DNA of 64,000 bases, taken from NCBI GenBank assembly GCA_024305405.1, contig JAKNDB010000110.1, forward strand, positions 186,001 through 250,000, read 5' to 3'. The position numbers and the translations under genes are program-made. Positions 34,242 through 46,290 of this stretch are shown here, piece after piece. Positions within the stretch are counted from its first letter, which is position 1. Each line of letters begins with the position of its first letter. This DNA is from Dirofilaria immitis. Its lineage: Eukaryota; Nematoda; Chromadorea; Rhabditida; Onchocercidae. The notes beneath the pieces were generated by a model. The model worked only from the letters and a program-made list of their open reading frames with translations, was not told where the DNA came from and searched no databases.

Positions 34242-34634
34242 ACTCGCAGTGATGAGGGCGTCGAACTTCTCACTGCTAAAGGTAAATATCTCTCAAAAAT
34301 TTGTTCTCTTAAATTAAAATGGAGACACAAAGAGTAGTAGCAATAGTACCGGTGCCCGTCCCAGTACCAGTCAAAGGAATCAATTTCTTACAAACACATT
34401 TAGATAATTCTGAATAATGGACAAACATGGACGAGGGAGACGAATAAAGGAAGTAGTAGCACAACAGAGAAAAAATTAGTTTTTCGAAATCGAAGTGATG
34501 AAGGGTAACGAACAAATTTTTTTCCAGATGACTGCTGCAATTATTCTCAACTGATTTTCCAATCAATATAGTACTGGAAACTTTCAACAATGCCTTCAAA
34601 TTAGTCGGGGAAAATTCCTCTGAATTCACAAAAC

Positions 34635-34659
34635 ATATATATATATATATATATATATA
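34635..34659. repeat. (AT)n microsatellite
   Basis: Simple AT dinucleotide run of about 25 bases. Confidence 0.9.
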
Positions 34660-36895
34660 ATATCATAGGACCAATTGTAGCATGAAGTTTCAGGAAAATC
34701 TATAGAAGGAATTTAGAAGTTTGATAAAAAGATGCACAGTTATCAGAATTTGAAGAACTGGCAAAACAAGAACAGGTTTCCAGAAAAATGATTTTACTTT
34801 CCATGGTTCCATAATCAAAATTACCGTAGGGTATTTTTGATAAGCTCCAAAGTAAGAAATAATTTTTATTCTACTAACTTAAATTATTCTTTATCTGCAC
34901 TGAAATAATCTGCATTTTATCGAAAAAATATTTCAAATAAATTTACTTGACCACTCTTATTTCTTTCTTCCTTTTGATCATTTTCATCAAAACAAATTGC
35001 TATTATGGAAATTTAGCAAAAACAACGACAGAAATCGAAAGTCAAGAAACAAATAAAATTAGTTGATTAATTTATGAAGAAACAAAGCATGAAAAATCTG
35101 GGACACGATCGCTTGTAAGATTTCGAGAGACAATTTTGCCTTTCAAGTGAACTCAAAAAGGAGCCAAATAATTTTCAGGATATAATTGAGTTTAACAATA
35201 TTAAGCAAATTTATTCACTGCTGATATTGATATCCAAGATAAAGTGGAACTGCTCTAAACTTAAGAATAGTCATCTTACAATGTCGTTATATTAGACAGG
35301 TTATATATGGTAACGTGGTTTGAAGGTCTAATTAATCAATTCGCAGTGACACTCAACATCGAGTTCTCTCTTTCCTGTCGCTTCCTCCGTATGAATCACA
35401 TATTTATAATTCTCAACAGTTCTTGATGAATAGGTGAATATATAAATAGGCTGACTGATCAATGAGAATATAATTATGTATGCCATGCCAAACATCCGAT
35501 TCAAGCGTAAGCAGTCATTGAAGTAACATTCAAGGGCAAGGGGTTTGGTTCGGATTGAAGATTAAGAATTATTTTCCGCAAGTAATAGAATGATAGTATT
35601 GAAACTTATTTGCTAAAGAAATTCTTCATCAGCTTTGTAATTAGTAATAAAAACATCTGCTCTCTGTTCATTTATCTTCATATTTCACTTTCAGAATCAC
35701 TGGACAATTTTCTCAGGTGATTCCATAGTCCACAACTGACCATATTTTGAATTAAATGTTGGTACTACAGAGAATAACCACTTTCAGATTATAGATCTCC
35801 AAACATAAGGAGAAGACTGGAACTGTAAAATGAATCAAGAATATATGAATTTAAACAGACTCGAATAAAAGCTGGTTCAGTTAATCAATATCAGGCAAGA
35901 ACAATTGTAGGAAAGTGTAAGATAAGATTGGAAATATTGTTTATTGCCAACAATTTACTAGAGAAAGGAAGAAGAGAATAGCATAAAGGACTTTTGACGG
36001 ATATGCATGGATTTATGAGAACTAAATTGGAGCAGATATAAAAAGTGGTACATAGGAGTAGTTTAACTGGATTTTTGGTTGTATAGAAGGCGGAAGAGAG
36101 AAAGACTAAACTGTCCTGATTCCACATTTCCAGGTATGTATTGTAGTTGTGAGAAAAATAGATAATTCTCGACGTAGTAAATGCCAACTAACATTAAACA
36201 GAACTAGTGCGCGAAGGTAAAAACGAGTGGTGCATATCAGATAGTATGGCAGATGATGTGAGTTTTCTACGAAATTCGACATTTCTTCTTCGTTATTGAG
36301 TAACTATAGACATAAATAATTGGCTTATTGTCGAATGATGTCATCACAGTTTTTTCCAAATATCTTTGATTAAAATAAAAATTTGATTTGAAAAATTAAA
36401 AGAGAACAAGAAATTTTCTATTCTTAAACATCTAAACAATCAAATATTTTTTGCTTCACTGTACTTTGTCAATGGACGAATTGTACAGACAACAAAAGAG
36501 ATTTTAGCAGAATAAGCAATTGGAAAATAACCAGGGATACAGCGCACCAAGTTTTGGATACTTCATACTCAATGACGACAATAACAATGACGATGATCGC
36601 ACGACGACATCGAGAACGGAGTATAAGGCAAGATAGGAAAGCAAAAAGAACCATACTGCAAACAGCCAATGACAGTTGCTTAATAGCTTATGTGATTTAT
36701 TATTTGTAGAAATATCCTCATTTTTGGCTCTAGAAATTAACCAGTCCATGAATGCATTGGAAATTCTCTGCAAATTAGCAAAGTAGTTAAATTTGGTGAT
36801 AAATGATACTGGTAAAAATGAAAGGACAACTTTATTGATTTCAATACAATGTTTGCTCAAGATATAAGGATAAAAAAAAATAATAAGAAAGTATG
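34660..36895. other. Intergenic, no gene seen
   Basis: AT-rich. Open frames here are hydrophobic minus-strand shadows of AT-rich sequence without motifs. Confidence 0.4.
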
Positions 36896-36896
36896 T

Positions 36897-36939
36897 TATC
36901 TCTTTGCCATAAATATATGATATTTATGGCAAAGAGATA
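36897..36939. repeat. Perfect hairpin, 20-bp arms
   Basis: Left arm 36897-36916 (TATCTCTTTGCCATAAATAT), a three-base loop ATG, right arm 36920-36939 its exact reverse complement. It could form a very stable cruciform or RNA hairpin. Confidence 0.95.
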
Positions 36940-37239
36940 TGAATTTCAGTGTCTTCAGTCCTTCTCTTGCTTCCTTCTTACCAAAAAGAAAATACAATAA
37001 GCGAAAACATCCCCAGAATTTCCAAATTTTAGTATGTACTATTTGTTCTTATGTAAACAGAAGCAAAGACTAAGGAAGCCAGATGTCTAGAAGTGCTTAC
37101 CTCATAAAAACTCCAGTTTAAACATTTCGAAAATTTATGGACAGTGTATTGAACGACGAATCGATATGGTGCTTTAATAACGGTATTTCAATTACCTACG
37201 ACCTTGTCAGCAGACGGAGCAAATGATGTGATGTGATCC

Positions 37240-37641
37240 GTGTTTGAAGGTTTTATATACGCCTCCCTGATATCTATCTTAGCCACATCATTTCTAATAC
37301 GTGAAAGTTATAGCGTTTTTACAAAAGAAGATCCTAGAATTTCTGAGAATTGTATACGTAAAGATCTCTTTCTCAATAAGAGACCAAGAAAAACAGGCTA
37401 TAACACATACAAAAAATACTTTGAGGGTAGGCCAGTGACTCAATTTTTGGCTCCAAGATATGAAAATTTCTTTATAAAAAAACATGAAATGATTATGGAG
37501 TTTATTTTTAATTCCCAGACATATGTTTTCAAATGTCTCAAAAGGGGTCACCATTCACAGAGTGAATGGATGACCTCTTTACGAAAACATTTCATCTACC
37601 TAAATGACCTTTCTTCACTGCCCAAATTTAAATTAAACTGA
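37240..37641 (+). other. Unrecognised 133-aa open frame
   Basis: Longest open frame in the 14-kb gene-poor stretch. It opens after a TGA with no ATG at its start (first codon GTG), and begins with a hydrophobic run (FIYASLISILATSFLI) that could be a signal peptide or membrane segment. A basic central part (KRPRKTGYNTYKK) follows and it ends LPKFKLN. No family recognised. It may be one exon of an unknown secreted or membrane protein, or chance. Confidence 0.25.
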
Positions 37642-40600
37642 ACTTTTGAACTTTCATGTCAATATATGTACTTGTGTAAACTTAATATTTACGATGAAGA
37701 AAGATGTATATTTAGATATAAAACAGAATAGGTGATGAGAATGAAGAAAATTCTGAATAGTGGTTACAGGAATGCAATAAGCCATTATGATAAATAAATA
37801 AAAATAGGAAAAGAAAACTCTACTTGCAGAATATAGTGTCCACATTCCCACAACATATATCTCCCAGCTTGATTTATGCTCTCTTAGAGTATTAAATAAT
37901 ACGACCTATTTCCATTTTATACGTTTATTTCATTTATTATTTCTATTATAAGTTTGAATAGTCATAGTCTATCTATTTATCATTTTCCTCCACTCCCTAA
38001 TTGTTCGCAACAGTGCAACAGTTTTTTTTTTCTGCGTATTATGAAACTGCAGGCACATATTATATAGTGAGTGAAATTAAAATCTCGAGTATGTAAAAGT
38101 GTATTGCAATCTCGTGTTTGATTTTGAAGGAACCAAAAAAATGCTATCCAAGCTACATAGCAAGCTAAAGATTTTATTCACCAGGACAAGAACTCTTTAA
38201 CAGGAGCTTGCACAAACATTTTCATGAATTTGACGATTATAAACTTGTTCATATATTTACAGTACGAGCATGTACCATTTCATTAAGAAATTTCGGTGGA
38301 CGCACTTCTTGCGTTCACTGTATTTTCAGTCTTCAGGCCATGATTCTGACCAATCTGATCTGCAATACACTTCTTTCTGACAACTTTGTTATTCTGGGTA
38401 ATTACAGGAAAATTTTTTCTTGTCGTAAAAAATAATGATAGATCGAACAACGTTGCGAGATTTTAAAAGATGAGATGAAAATATGATGTGATCAATTATA
38501 ATCACTGCAGAGCAATTTTAAAATAAAAGTAATAAGATTTGAAAAAGAAGTCAGTATTGCAGCCTAGCTAATGAAAATCAGAAAAATAGTTCAAATTGAG
38601 ATTCAGGTTGAAATTTTTTATTATTCTTTTAATGAAATTTAATTTTAAAATTTGACTATAATTTAATTTTATAATGTTTTGGGAAGTTGCAGAATGTTGC
38701 GTTAATATTGATTTGCACAATGGCGATATAAATGTGCTTAATGGAATCAGCAAGGAGAGTTAAATTTTAATAAATTTCTCGATAACGAAAAAACTGTGCA
38801 CGTGGCCACAGAGCACAGCCATACGGTAGAAATAAAAGGAATGATTTGGCGTGGAAGTAAACGGAATGTCCATTATGAGGTTGAAATATTACATTTGTGC
38901 CGTATGCGAGCACGGGGTCACAGAAAGGCACCAAACGATACGCCGTTCTGAATAACCAAATAGTCCTGAAAACATATAAATATGATTGTATTTAGAACGG
39001 AATCACAGAGCGCAATAATTATTAGAAAACAGAATTACCTCGAAATCTGATATATTAATGTCAAAATAAGAGGGAATGGAAACGTAATTAAAGTTCGTTA
39101 TGAAGTTCTTCTAAATTTATAATAAAATCTCAAAAGCCGAAATGGATTGTCACAGTAAAATTATCTGAAGAGCATAAAATAAAAAAGAACGGACGAATGG
39201 ATTAATGCGAAGCCCGTTCCACTTTTTTTTTACAAGATTTCATTGTGAATGATTTGAAATCGAAGAAAAAGTGTAAATATTTGGGTTGAAGACGGAGATA
39301 AATAAGAATCGTTTTCTGTTAACTTTTAAGATTGAGAAGTTTGTCCTCAAAGGAAAAGGAAGACGGGGACCAAAATGAACAACGGAAGGAGCAGTGAAGA
39401 CTTTGAAATGTATTCGTAAAGGAGTTTCTGATGGAATTGAAGGAGGCAAGAAAAAGGAGACCTAGTCAACATTGTAATTTTTACTCGAACAAATAGAAAT
39501 ACAGGGACAGGCAGCAAACTTAATTCGTGCGATCAATTTTTCAAGCGGAATTTGTCATCAAAATTGAAGAAATAATAATTTACTTAAAAATCGCTGAGGT
39601 AACCAACAACATATGAGAAAAAGGCTCTCTAAATGTAAGGTTTTTTTGGAAAGAACAATAATCGAGTTAGAGCAGCTAGTTAGACAAGAAGCTGTGCAAA
39701 GCTCGACTAACATTGTTAAGGACAGTATCAAGCAATCCTGGAATAAGATATGATGCTTTACTGATCAGTCCTTTATCAAATACATCCGACCATTTTCTCA
39801 GTGTCACTCATGATCTCTCGGATAAAAACATTACTAGCAGTGTGTGAACTAGTTAATATCCTGATATGTCGAAATTAAGAGAGGCTCTATTTGTTCTCTT
39901 TCATAATATTTTGGTAGTTTGAATGTTGAACATCATTAAGTGTAATAGTGAGAAGATGGAGCAGTATATGGATAGGACAGATGGATTGATGAATGGAGTA
40001 TCCTTTTCGCAATTGAACGGAAACGGAAACAAGAACGCGACGGCTTCCTTGTGACACAAGTGGAAGTAATTTCATTTTACTCTCCCTGATTTCATTTTAT
40101 TATCCCTGAAAAACAAAAACATTTTTGTTAGTGACATTTATAATAATTAACGACATGTTAGACAGTATAGAAGAATTAAGTATAACTCAAAAGGGGCTTA
40201 AGAGACCATAAATATGAGAGATAAGACAGAATGTGCAGCAAACAATTATTATCTTCCTTCTGTTTCAAACTTGCATGTGTATATTCTTTTGTCCATCATC
40301 ACCTTTCTGGTCATTATATGTCAAATACACATACATACGTGCTCATGCAACGCCAAATGAATAAAAATAGTCTTTGATGTCTAATGCCGAAGCCCCAAAA
40401 TTATTTAGAAGGGTGCAAACAGCTTTTAATTTATTTCACTTGCTGTTGTCGTAGATAAGTACGACAAAAGCGAATTTGAAGATTTACGAAACGTAATTAT
40501 CATTTGTCTTTAAAATGACAAGCATGGTACCGAAACTTTTCGGATTGCAACATTTTTTTCAAAAGGCTCATTTGGTATAAGGCATTGTTTGGATCTCAAG

Positions 40601-42376
40601 AATTTAGATGCACAAAAGATTCTAATTATTGAATTCAGTAAAAGAATAGGTAAAGTTATGGAATTATTTAATGATCTAAATTGAATTGCATAAGTTAGAG
40701 CATAAGCCAGGCGTCTTGCAATATTGCCACGGTACCTTAAATCTTCTAGTCCAAAGTTCTGAAAATTTGATAAACTTGAAAAACTGGAAATGCAAGTAAT
40801 TACTATAATAATGAAACATCCATAACAGTCTCATTCATAACATCAGAAGCAATGATGGCTACCGATTCACTTGGGATTTGAAATGGATTACTGAAGGTTT
40901 TGTGGCATTTTATCAAAACCGTCCCATTTTGTTCGAGAAATCACGCATGTTTATTCACATTTTTCAAAACTAAAATTCAATTTTGCGTTATTAATTCAAT
41001 CAATTGAAATCAAAGAGTATAAGCATAAATCAACTTCAATTAAAGTAAAAATGAAATTTAAAGTGAGAAGCTAGTCCAATATGATATTTTATCACTTAAT
41101 AAAAATCAGTTTTGTTGTCAAAGCATGACATCTTAATGTTCCTGAGTATTCTTGATTACGTGCGACATTTACTCATCAGAATGAAATCATGATGATACTA
41201 ATTTATAATTGGATAACAAAAAATGACAGGCTGCTTACAATTATTCCTGAAATTAAACGAATGCTTCCAGACGAAGTATCTCTATATCTTTCAAGACGAA
41301 GTATCTCAATATCTTTCACTTTTTATTCAAAATCCAAAAAGAAAAATGATACTCACGAAAATCGAACGACTACGCTGCTAAAGGATCAAGAAACTTTAAC
41401 GACTGCTTAGATTAATCAACACTGAGTTGGAAGATGCATTTCTTTTACTCTGAACAATTAAAAACTCGAAGTGAGATAGATGAACGAGATAGAGAAATCG
41501 TTTTAACTGAAAGAAACGAATTTATAGATATAATACATGATTTCCGAGATTTAGAGATAACTAATCAAACTGATGAAGAACAAAAATAGTTGAGAAAAAA
41601 CAAGTGGAGAACAGCAGTACTGTTACTGCCTACCTTATGCTTCACCGGACTTCCACTTTATTGGAATTCTAAACTTATTCCAATAAAAGTTGGCTTTCAT
41701 GGCACTGAGAATACAGAAATCATTTTCAATATTCGAATATAATAAGACCCTATAAATGTATGGGAAAAAGTTTTCATGATATGCAATTCGGTAGTGCTCC
41801 GTCCTCAAATGCAAAGTGAAGCTAATAGCTATCAGATCTATTTATGATTATTTCATTGGTAAACTCTAAAAAATATCAATGACAATCAAATTTTGAAAAA
41901 ATATTAGCGACATTTTTGATCGCATAAGAGAGATGAACAGATCATCAAGATTTCAACAACTCTCATAAGGTAACTGGGCTGTGCAAAAATATCCAGGAAG
42001 CTTGTATACCTTAATGCGCTCACTTTCACAATTTCCTTGAAAAAACTGTTATGAGGTGCCCTGATGTCATTTGGATTGATTATAATAAATGCAAGTACAA
42101 GAAAATGCAAATTTACGTAGTCAAATAATTTATTCATGATATTCGGTTGCAGAAAGCACTCGCACTTCTTCATGCCTTTCTCATTTTATGATGCCTTTCT
42201 CATCGAAAATTCATTTTATGGTGGTAAAGTCTTTTGCGAATTATTACTAACATTTTTGAGTTTCTGTTCTGGAAAATATCTTCTTATAATTAATTACATT
42301 AAACATTATCTCTGAATTCCAATTTCTCATTTTAGTAAATCTCCTTCTGCGTATCAAATATTATTTCTAATCTCAA
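37642..42376. other. Intergenic, no gene seen (4.7 kb)
   Basis: AT-rich with only short open frames. A small tandem duplication (GACGAAGTATCTC repeated near 41272 and 41298) is present. No domain or exon chain supported. Confidence 0.4.
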
Positions 42377-42531
42377 CTGAATTTTCGAATTTTGATCACA
42401 GTAACGATAAATATTACCTAAAATAAAAGAATTAGTTCAAATGATCAGTTGAAACATTCAAACTAATTCTGCTTTTTATTTCAGGTAATACTCACCGTTA
42501 CTCTGATCAAAAATTGAAAATTGAAATTCAG
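42377..42531. repeat. Imperfect palindrome, MITE-like
   Basis: A 155-bp sequence that folds on itself almost end to end: it starts CTGAATTTTCGAATTTTGATC and ends with the near complement (GATCAAAAATTGAAA..ATTCAG). Inner arms pair GAATTAGTTCAAATGATCAG with the ACATTCAAACTAATTC side, leaving a loop of a few bases. This size and structure fit a small non-autonomous inverted-repeat element. Confidence 0.7.
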
Positions 42532-45500
42532 AAACAAATCTGAGCCGCAGAACACCTGAAATCGTCAAAAATAGAACTCGAAAAAAACAGTCGCACATTG
42601 AGTGCAAGTTGCAATTTCAGATGACACTGAACTTTATTAATAGAATTTGAAGACTGACGGATATTCCTAAGTATTGCTATGCAACAAAAGCTAAATTTCA
42701 CTCTAAAAAAAATTTGTTTCGTCCAATAACAACCGGCACCCTTCATTGGAATGATGATGAAAGCAAGAAAACGTGTTTTAAACATAGTAGTTTTCAACTC
42801 AGGGAAAAAGAAGTCATCATACGACCGTTTCGAAAGAGAAGAAAAAGGGAAGTGGGAGAGAAGAGGAAGGCAAGAAAAGTTTATAGAAACCGAAAATCTT
42901 GTTTTCAGGCTGTTTACTCTTTGCACCTTCAAATTTTCACTGTCCATTATGATGAAATTTGATGATGAATATATGAACATGATGGATGAAAGGGTATCCA
43001 CCTCTTTCAGTTTAAAACTTATGCGAAAAAGTATGCAAACAACTACTTTTTGCATGTTGGACATTATCTTACCCATGAGTTCACATTTTCAGATGGGTGC
43101 GAAATGTGAAAGAGTGAACAGAGAAAAGGAAAAGTGGGGTAAAATCGAGGGAGAAGGAGATTTGCAAAAGCTTAATTTTCATACACAACGATGATAGCAA
43201 AAAAGTTTCATTTCTGAAAACCAATTTTCAACTTTCAAAACAATATATGGAAGTTGTCTGTTTTCTTTAAAGTCCAGAAATTGAAGAGCATTAGAAATGG
43301 CAGTTACCTTACCAAGAACATTCAGTGAAAAATGTGAAATTTGGTTAGGGAAATAAAAATTCCATACAATCCACAGTTTTTTAAAAAAAAAAAAATTTTT
43401 TTAAATCTAAGACAACATCTTCCTACAGTACAGAACGTAGCAAGTTCTCGAATGAGCACTTCCCAAACGGATTTTCAACTTTCATAAGAAACCTGTCTCG
43501 CAGTTGTATATATCTTCATCAATACAAAAATTAATGATGATGACGATAGTGCAATGAAAAAGAGCAAAGAGAAACAAGAAGCAAATACTGAAGATGAAAA
43601 GCAATACTAAATCAATCAAGATTGACTCATTGAAATTTCTATCATCGGTCTCTACTACTAGATCTGAAAAATTCAAATTTTGGAAGATCAATGTCAATTT
43701 TGGAAGAACATTTCATAAGGAATCGTAGGGAGATGACCTTTAAAAAAAAAACCACATGAAACTGCAGAAATAATAACAACAACGAGATGAAGAAGCCGAC
43801 TTACCTCTATAGTTCATTTACGAGCATATCTGTAGAAGCGGAAGAATGTAAATGTGACGTTTGTAAGCATGCATGCGCGTACCTATTTGTCACATTTTTC
43901 TGTTTTTCTGTTCACCTTCAAGAAATATAATCCGTATTGAATTTCTGAATCACATTCCCTACCAACTGAGGCCAATTTGTTACATACGACAGTTTAATAA
44001 GAGTAAGTGACAATGGCGGACAGCTAATAAAGCAATTTGTTGGTATGGATTTACCTTTCAATTCCTTTAACGTAACCAGATAAATGTGAAGAATTATTGC
44101 TCGGAAAAAATATGTCAGTATGAATTTATATCTTTCGGTAAAATTGAACAATGTCTTGAAATTATTCTGTCATTTTCTGAAGAGTCAATCAGGGTTCTTG
44201 CAGCAAGAAACAAAAAAAAAAATCATTAATATCAATTTGGTTTCACCACTGGTAATAGGCAACACGGAGAAAACCATTACATTACTCTCTTTTCGATAAT
44301 TGAATCGATCCCTTCAAGTAATGAATGCAATATTCAGTAGCAGAATTTTATTTGTGAAGGATTCATTGAAACTTCGATCTCTATTCTCAAGTTTTTTCAT
44401 AGAAAAATACTTTCTAAAAATTAACTCAATACAAAAATCGTGCATAAAGACGGTACAAAAGTAGAGTTTTTTGGAATCGAATAACAGAACAACGTAAGGA
44501 AAAATTCATTTTATTTTACGGATTGTGTTTTCTGGTCGAAAAATGGATATTTGAGAAAACAATCTTACAAAAAAATCCCATGCTCAACCAGAGAAAACGG
44601 AAATTTATGATATTCATACAAAATCTCAGCACCATACATTTCTGACTACAATCAAACCCACCACAAGCCTTCATCAATTATTTTTTTCATGCCGATTCAC
44701 TCCTACTCCGGAAAGTTATTTCTTATTTTTAAGTATTTACCAATAATAATGTCTCAACTCCAAAGGATAAAACACTTTTCTCCAATATGTCGAAGCGTAG
44801 CGTTTTCAAAACGAATGAGATTGCAGGCAAAAATTTTTGCAACCTCATTAAACCAATACAATTTTTTAAATTCCATTAAGTCAATAACTTTTAATAATCC
44901 GGTAATCATTCCCAAAGTCAAAGAATCCACTTATGTTGTTTCTAGAACTTTTACCAGATAAAAATCCAGGTCCAGATTCGGATATTACATTCATCTTTAC
45001 TTGACCGGAATACTGATTAAATCTGTAATAACCAGAGAAAAAATAAATTAATCAGTATATGTATAGACCATTGTATTGGCAGCACAGAAACTTTGTTTTG
45101 CTCAACTTTATAACAACTCAGTATATCTGTTTAGAACGGATCACAATTAAAACATAAGACTAAATAAAGAAGACACATTAAACAAATAAATAAACATAAT
45201 GAAAATGATCTGTGAGCATTAAAAATGAACAGCAGAACAGAAAATATTGGACTTACTTATACTATCGATAAGATATAATTAAATATGAAATAAAATTCAA
45301 CGAAAAACACAACAATGCCAAGCTACAACTTGGTTTTACAATGGGAAACCTGAGTAGTTTTAATTTCCCTTTTTCTGAAACTTAAAATAATATAATGACA
45401 GAAAATTTGGAATATAATCGAGAATGCACTGACTGATACAATAGTTAGTACCTCGTAATCGAACGTTTGAATAAATTACTATTAATTCTCCCGGACAAAA

Positions 45501-46290
45501 ACGTGAAATAGGAAGCAAAACTTGGGAAAATTAACCAGAGTGACAATTCTGGATAATACACCAATGATCATAAGCTGGCTCAAAATAATTCGGAAACGAC
45601 ACGAAGAAAAGGATGTAAGAACACTTTCTGAAAATTTGTCCAATCCAAACTGCAAGATAGAAATTTTATTCAGATGTCTTCTCTTCTTTACAGATCCTGC
45701 GGTTCCTGCAGTAAATCCTACAAAATAAAAAAAGTTAAACTTTATTTCAACATTTTTACTCTAAATACCCATATTGCCATTCTTAAATTTTCAAAACATT
45801 TGTCGGTAGTCCATTTAAAATACTAAAAGTAGGATTCGGATATCAGTACTTTAAATAAATCATTTCAAATGAATACAGAATCATTCATCAACATGAAAAT
45901 TTTAAGCTAGAATGAAATAAGATGTACAAATCCTTACATGAAAAACAATAGCAAGATGATTAAGAGCGCGAAGACTTTGCTTTAAGAAGAGAAACTGGTT
46001 GCTTAATGAAATCCTTTGACTAAATGGGCCAAACGGTTTTGGCCTAATGGTTTTGAACCGCCCAACTGACGTATTCTGAAGAGTAGTTCAGCGATAAAGA
46101 AATTTAAATATAGCGAAAAAGAGAAAACTTCATCAGCCGGTCTCGTTCATAACATTGCTGATGCAAGGTAAGCAAAGGAAGAGAGGAATCGACCGTGATA
46201 TATCCCGAAAAAAATCAAAATCAATTACTGAAAACAACAAGTCTACTACACCATATATATTTTTCAAAAAACTGTTTTCTAAATCAATGA
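42532..46290. other. Intergenic, no gene seen (3.8 kb)
   Basis: Opposing open frames at 42528-43076 (-) and 42751-43194 (+) are the longest. Both look like compositional artefacts (Ser/Phe-rich on one strand, Lys/Arg-rich on the other) and no domain was recognised. Confidence 0.4.

Noticed and set aside
42528..43194. Opposing 182-aa (-) and 147-aa (+) open frames
   Set aside because: They overlap each other, have skewed low-information composition and no domain, splice structure or homologue; best explained by local base composition.
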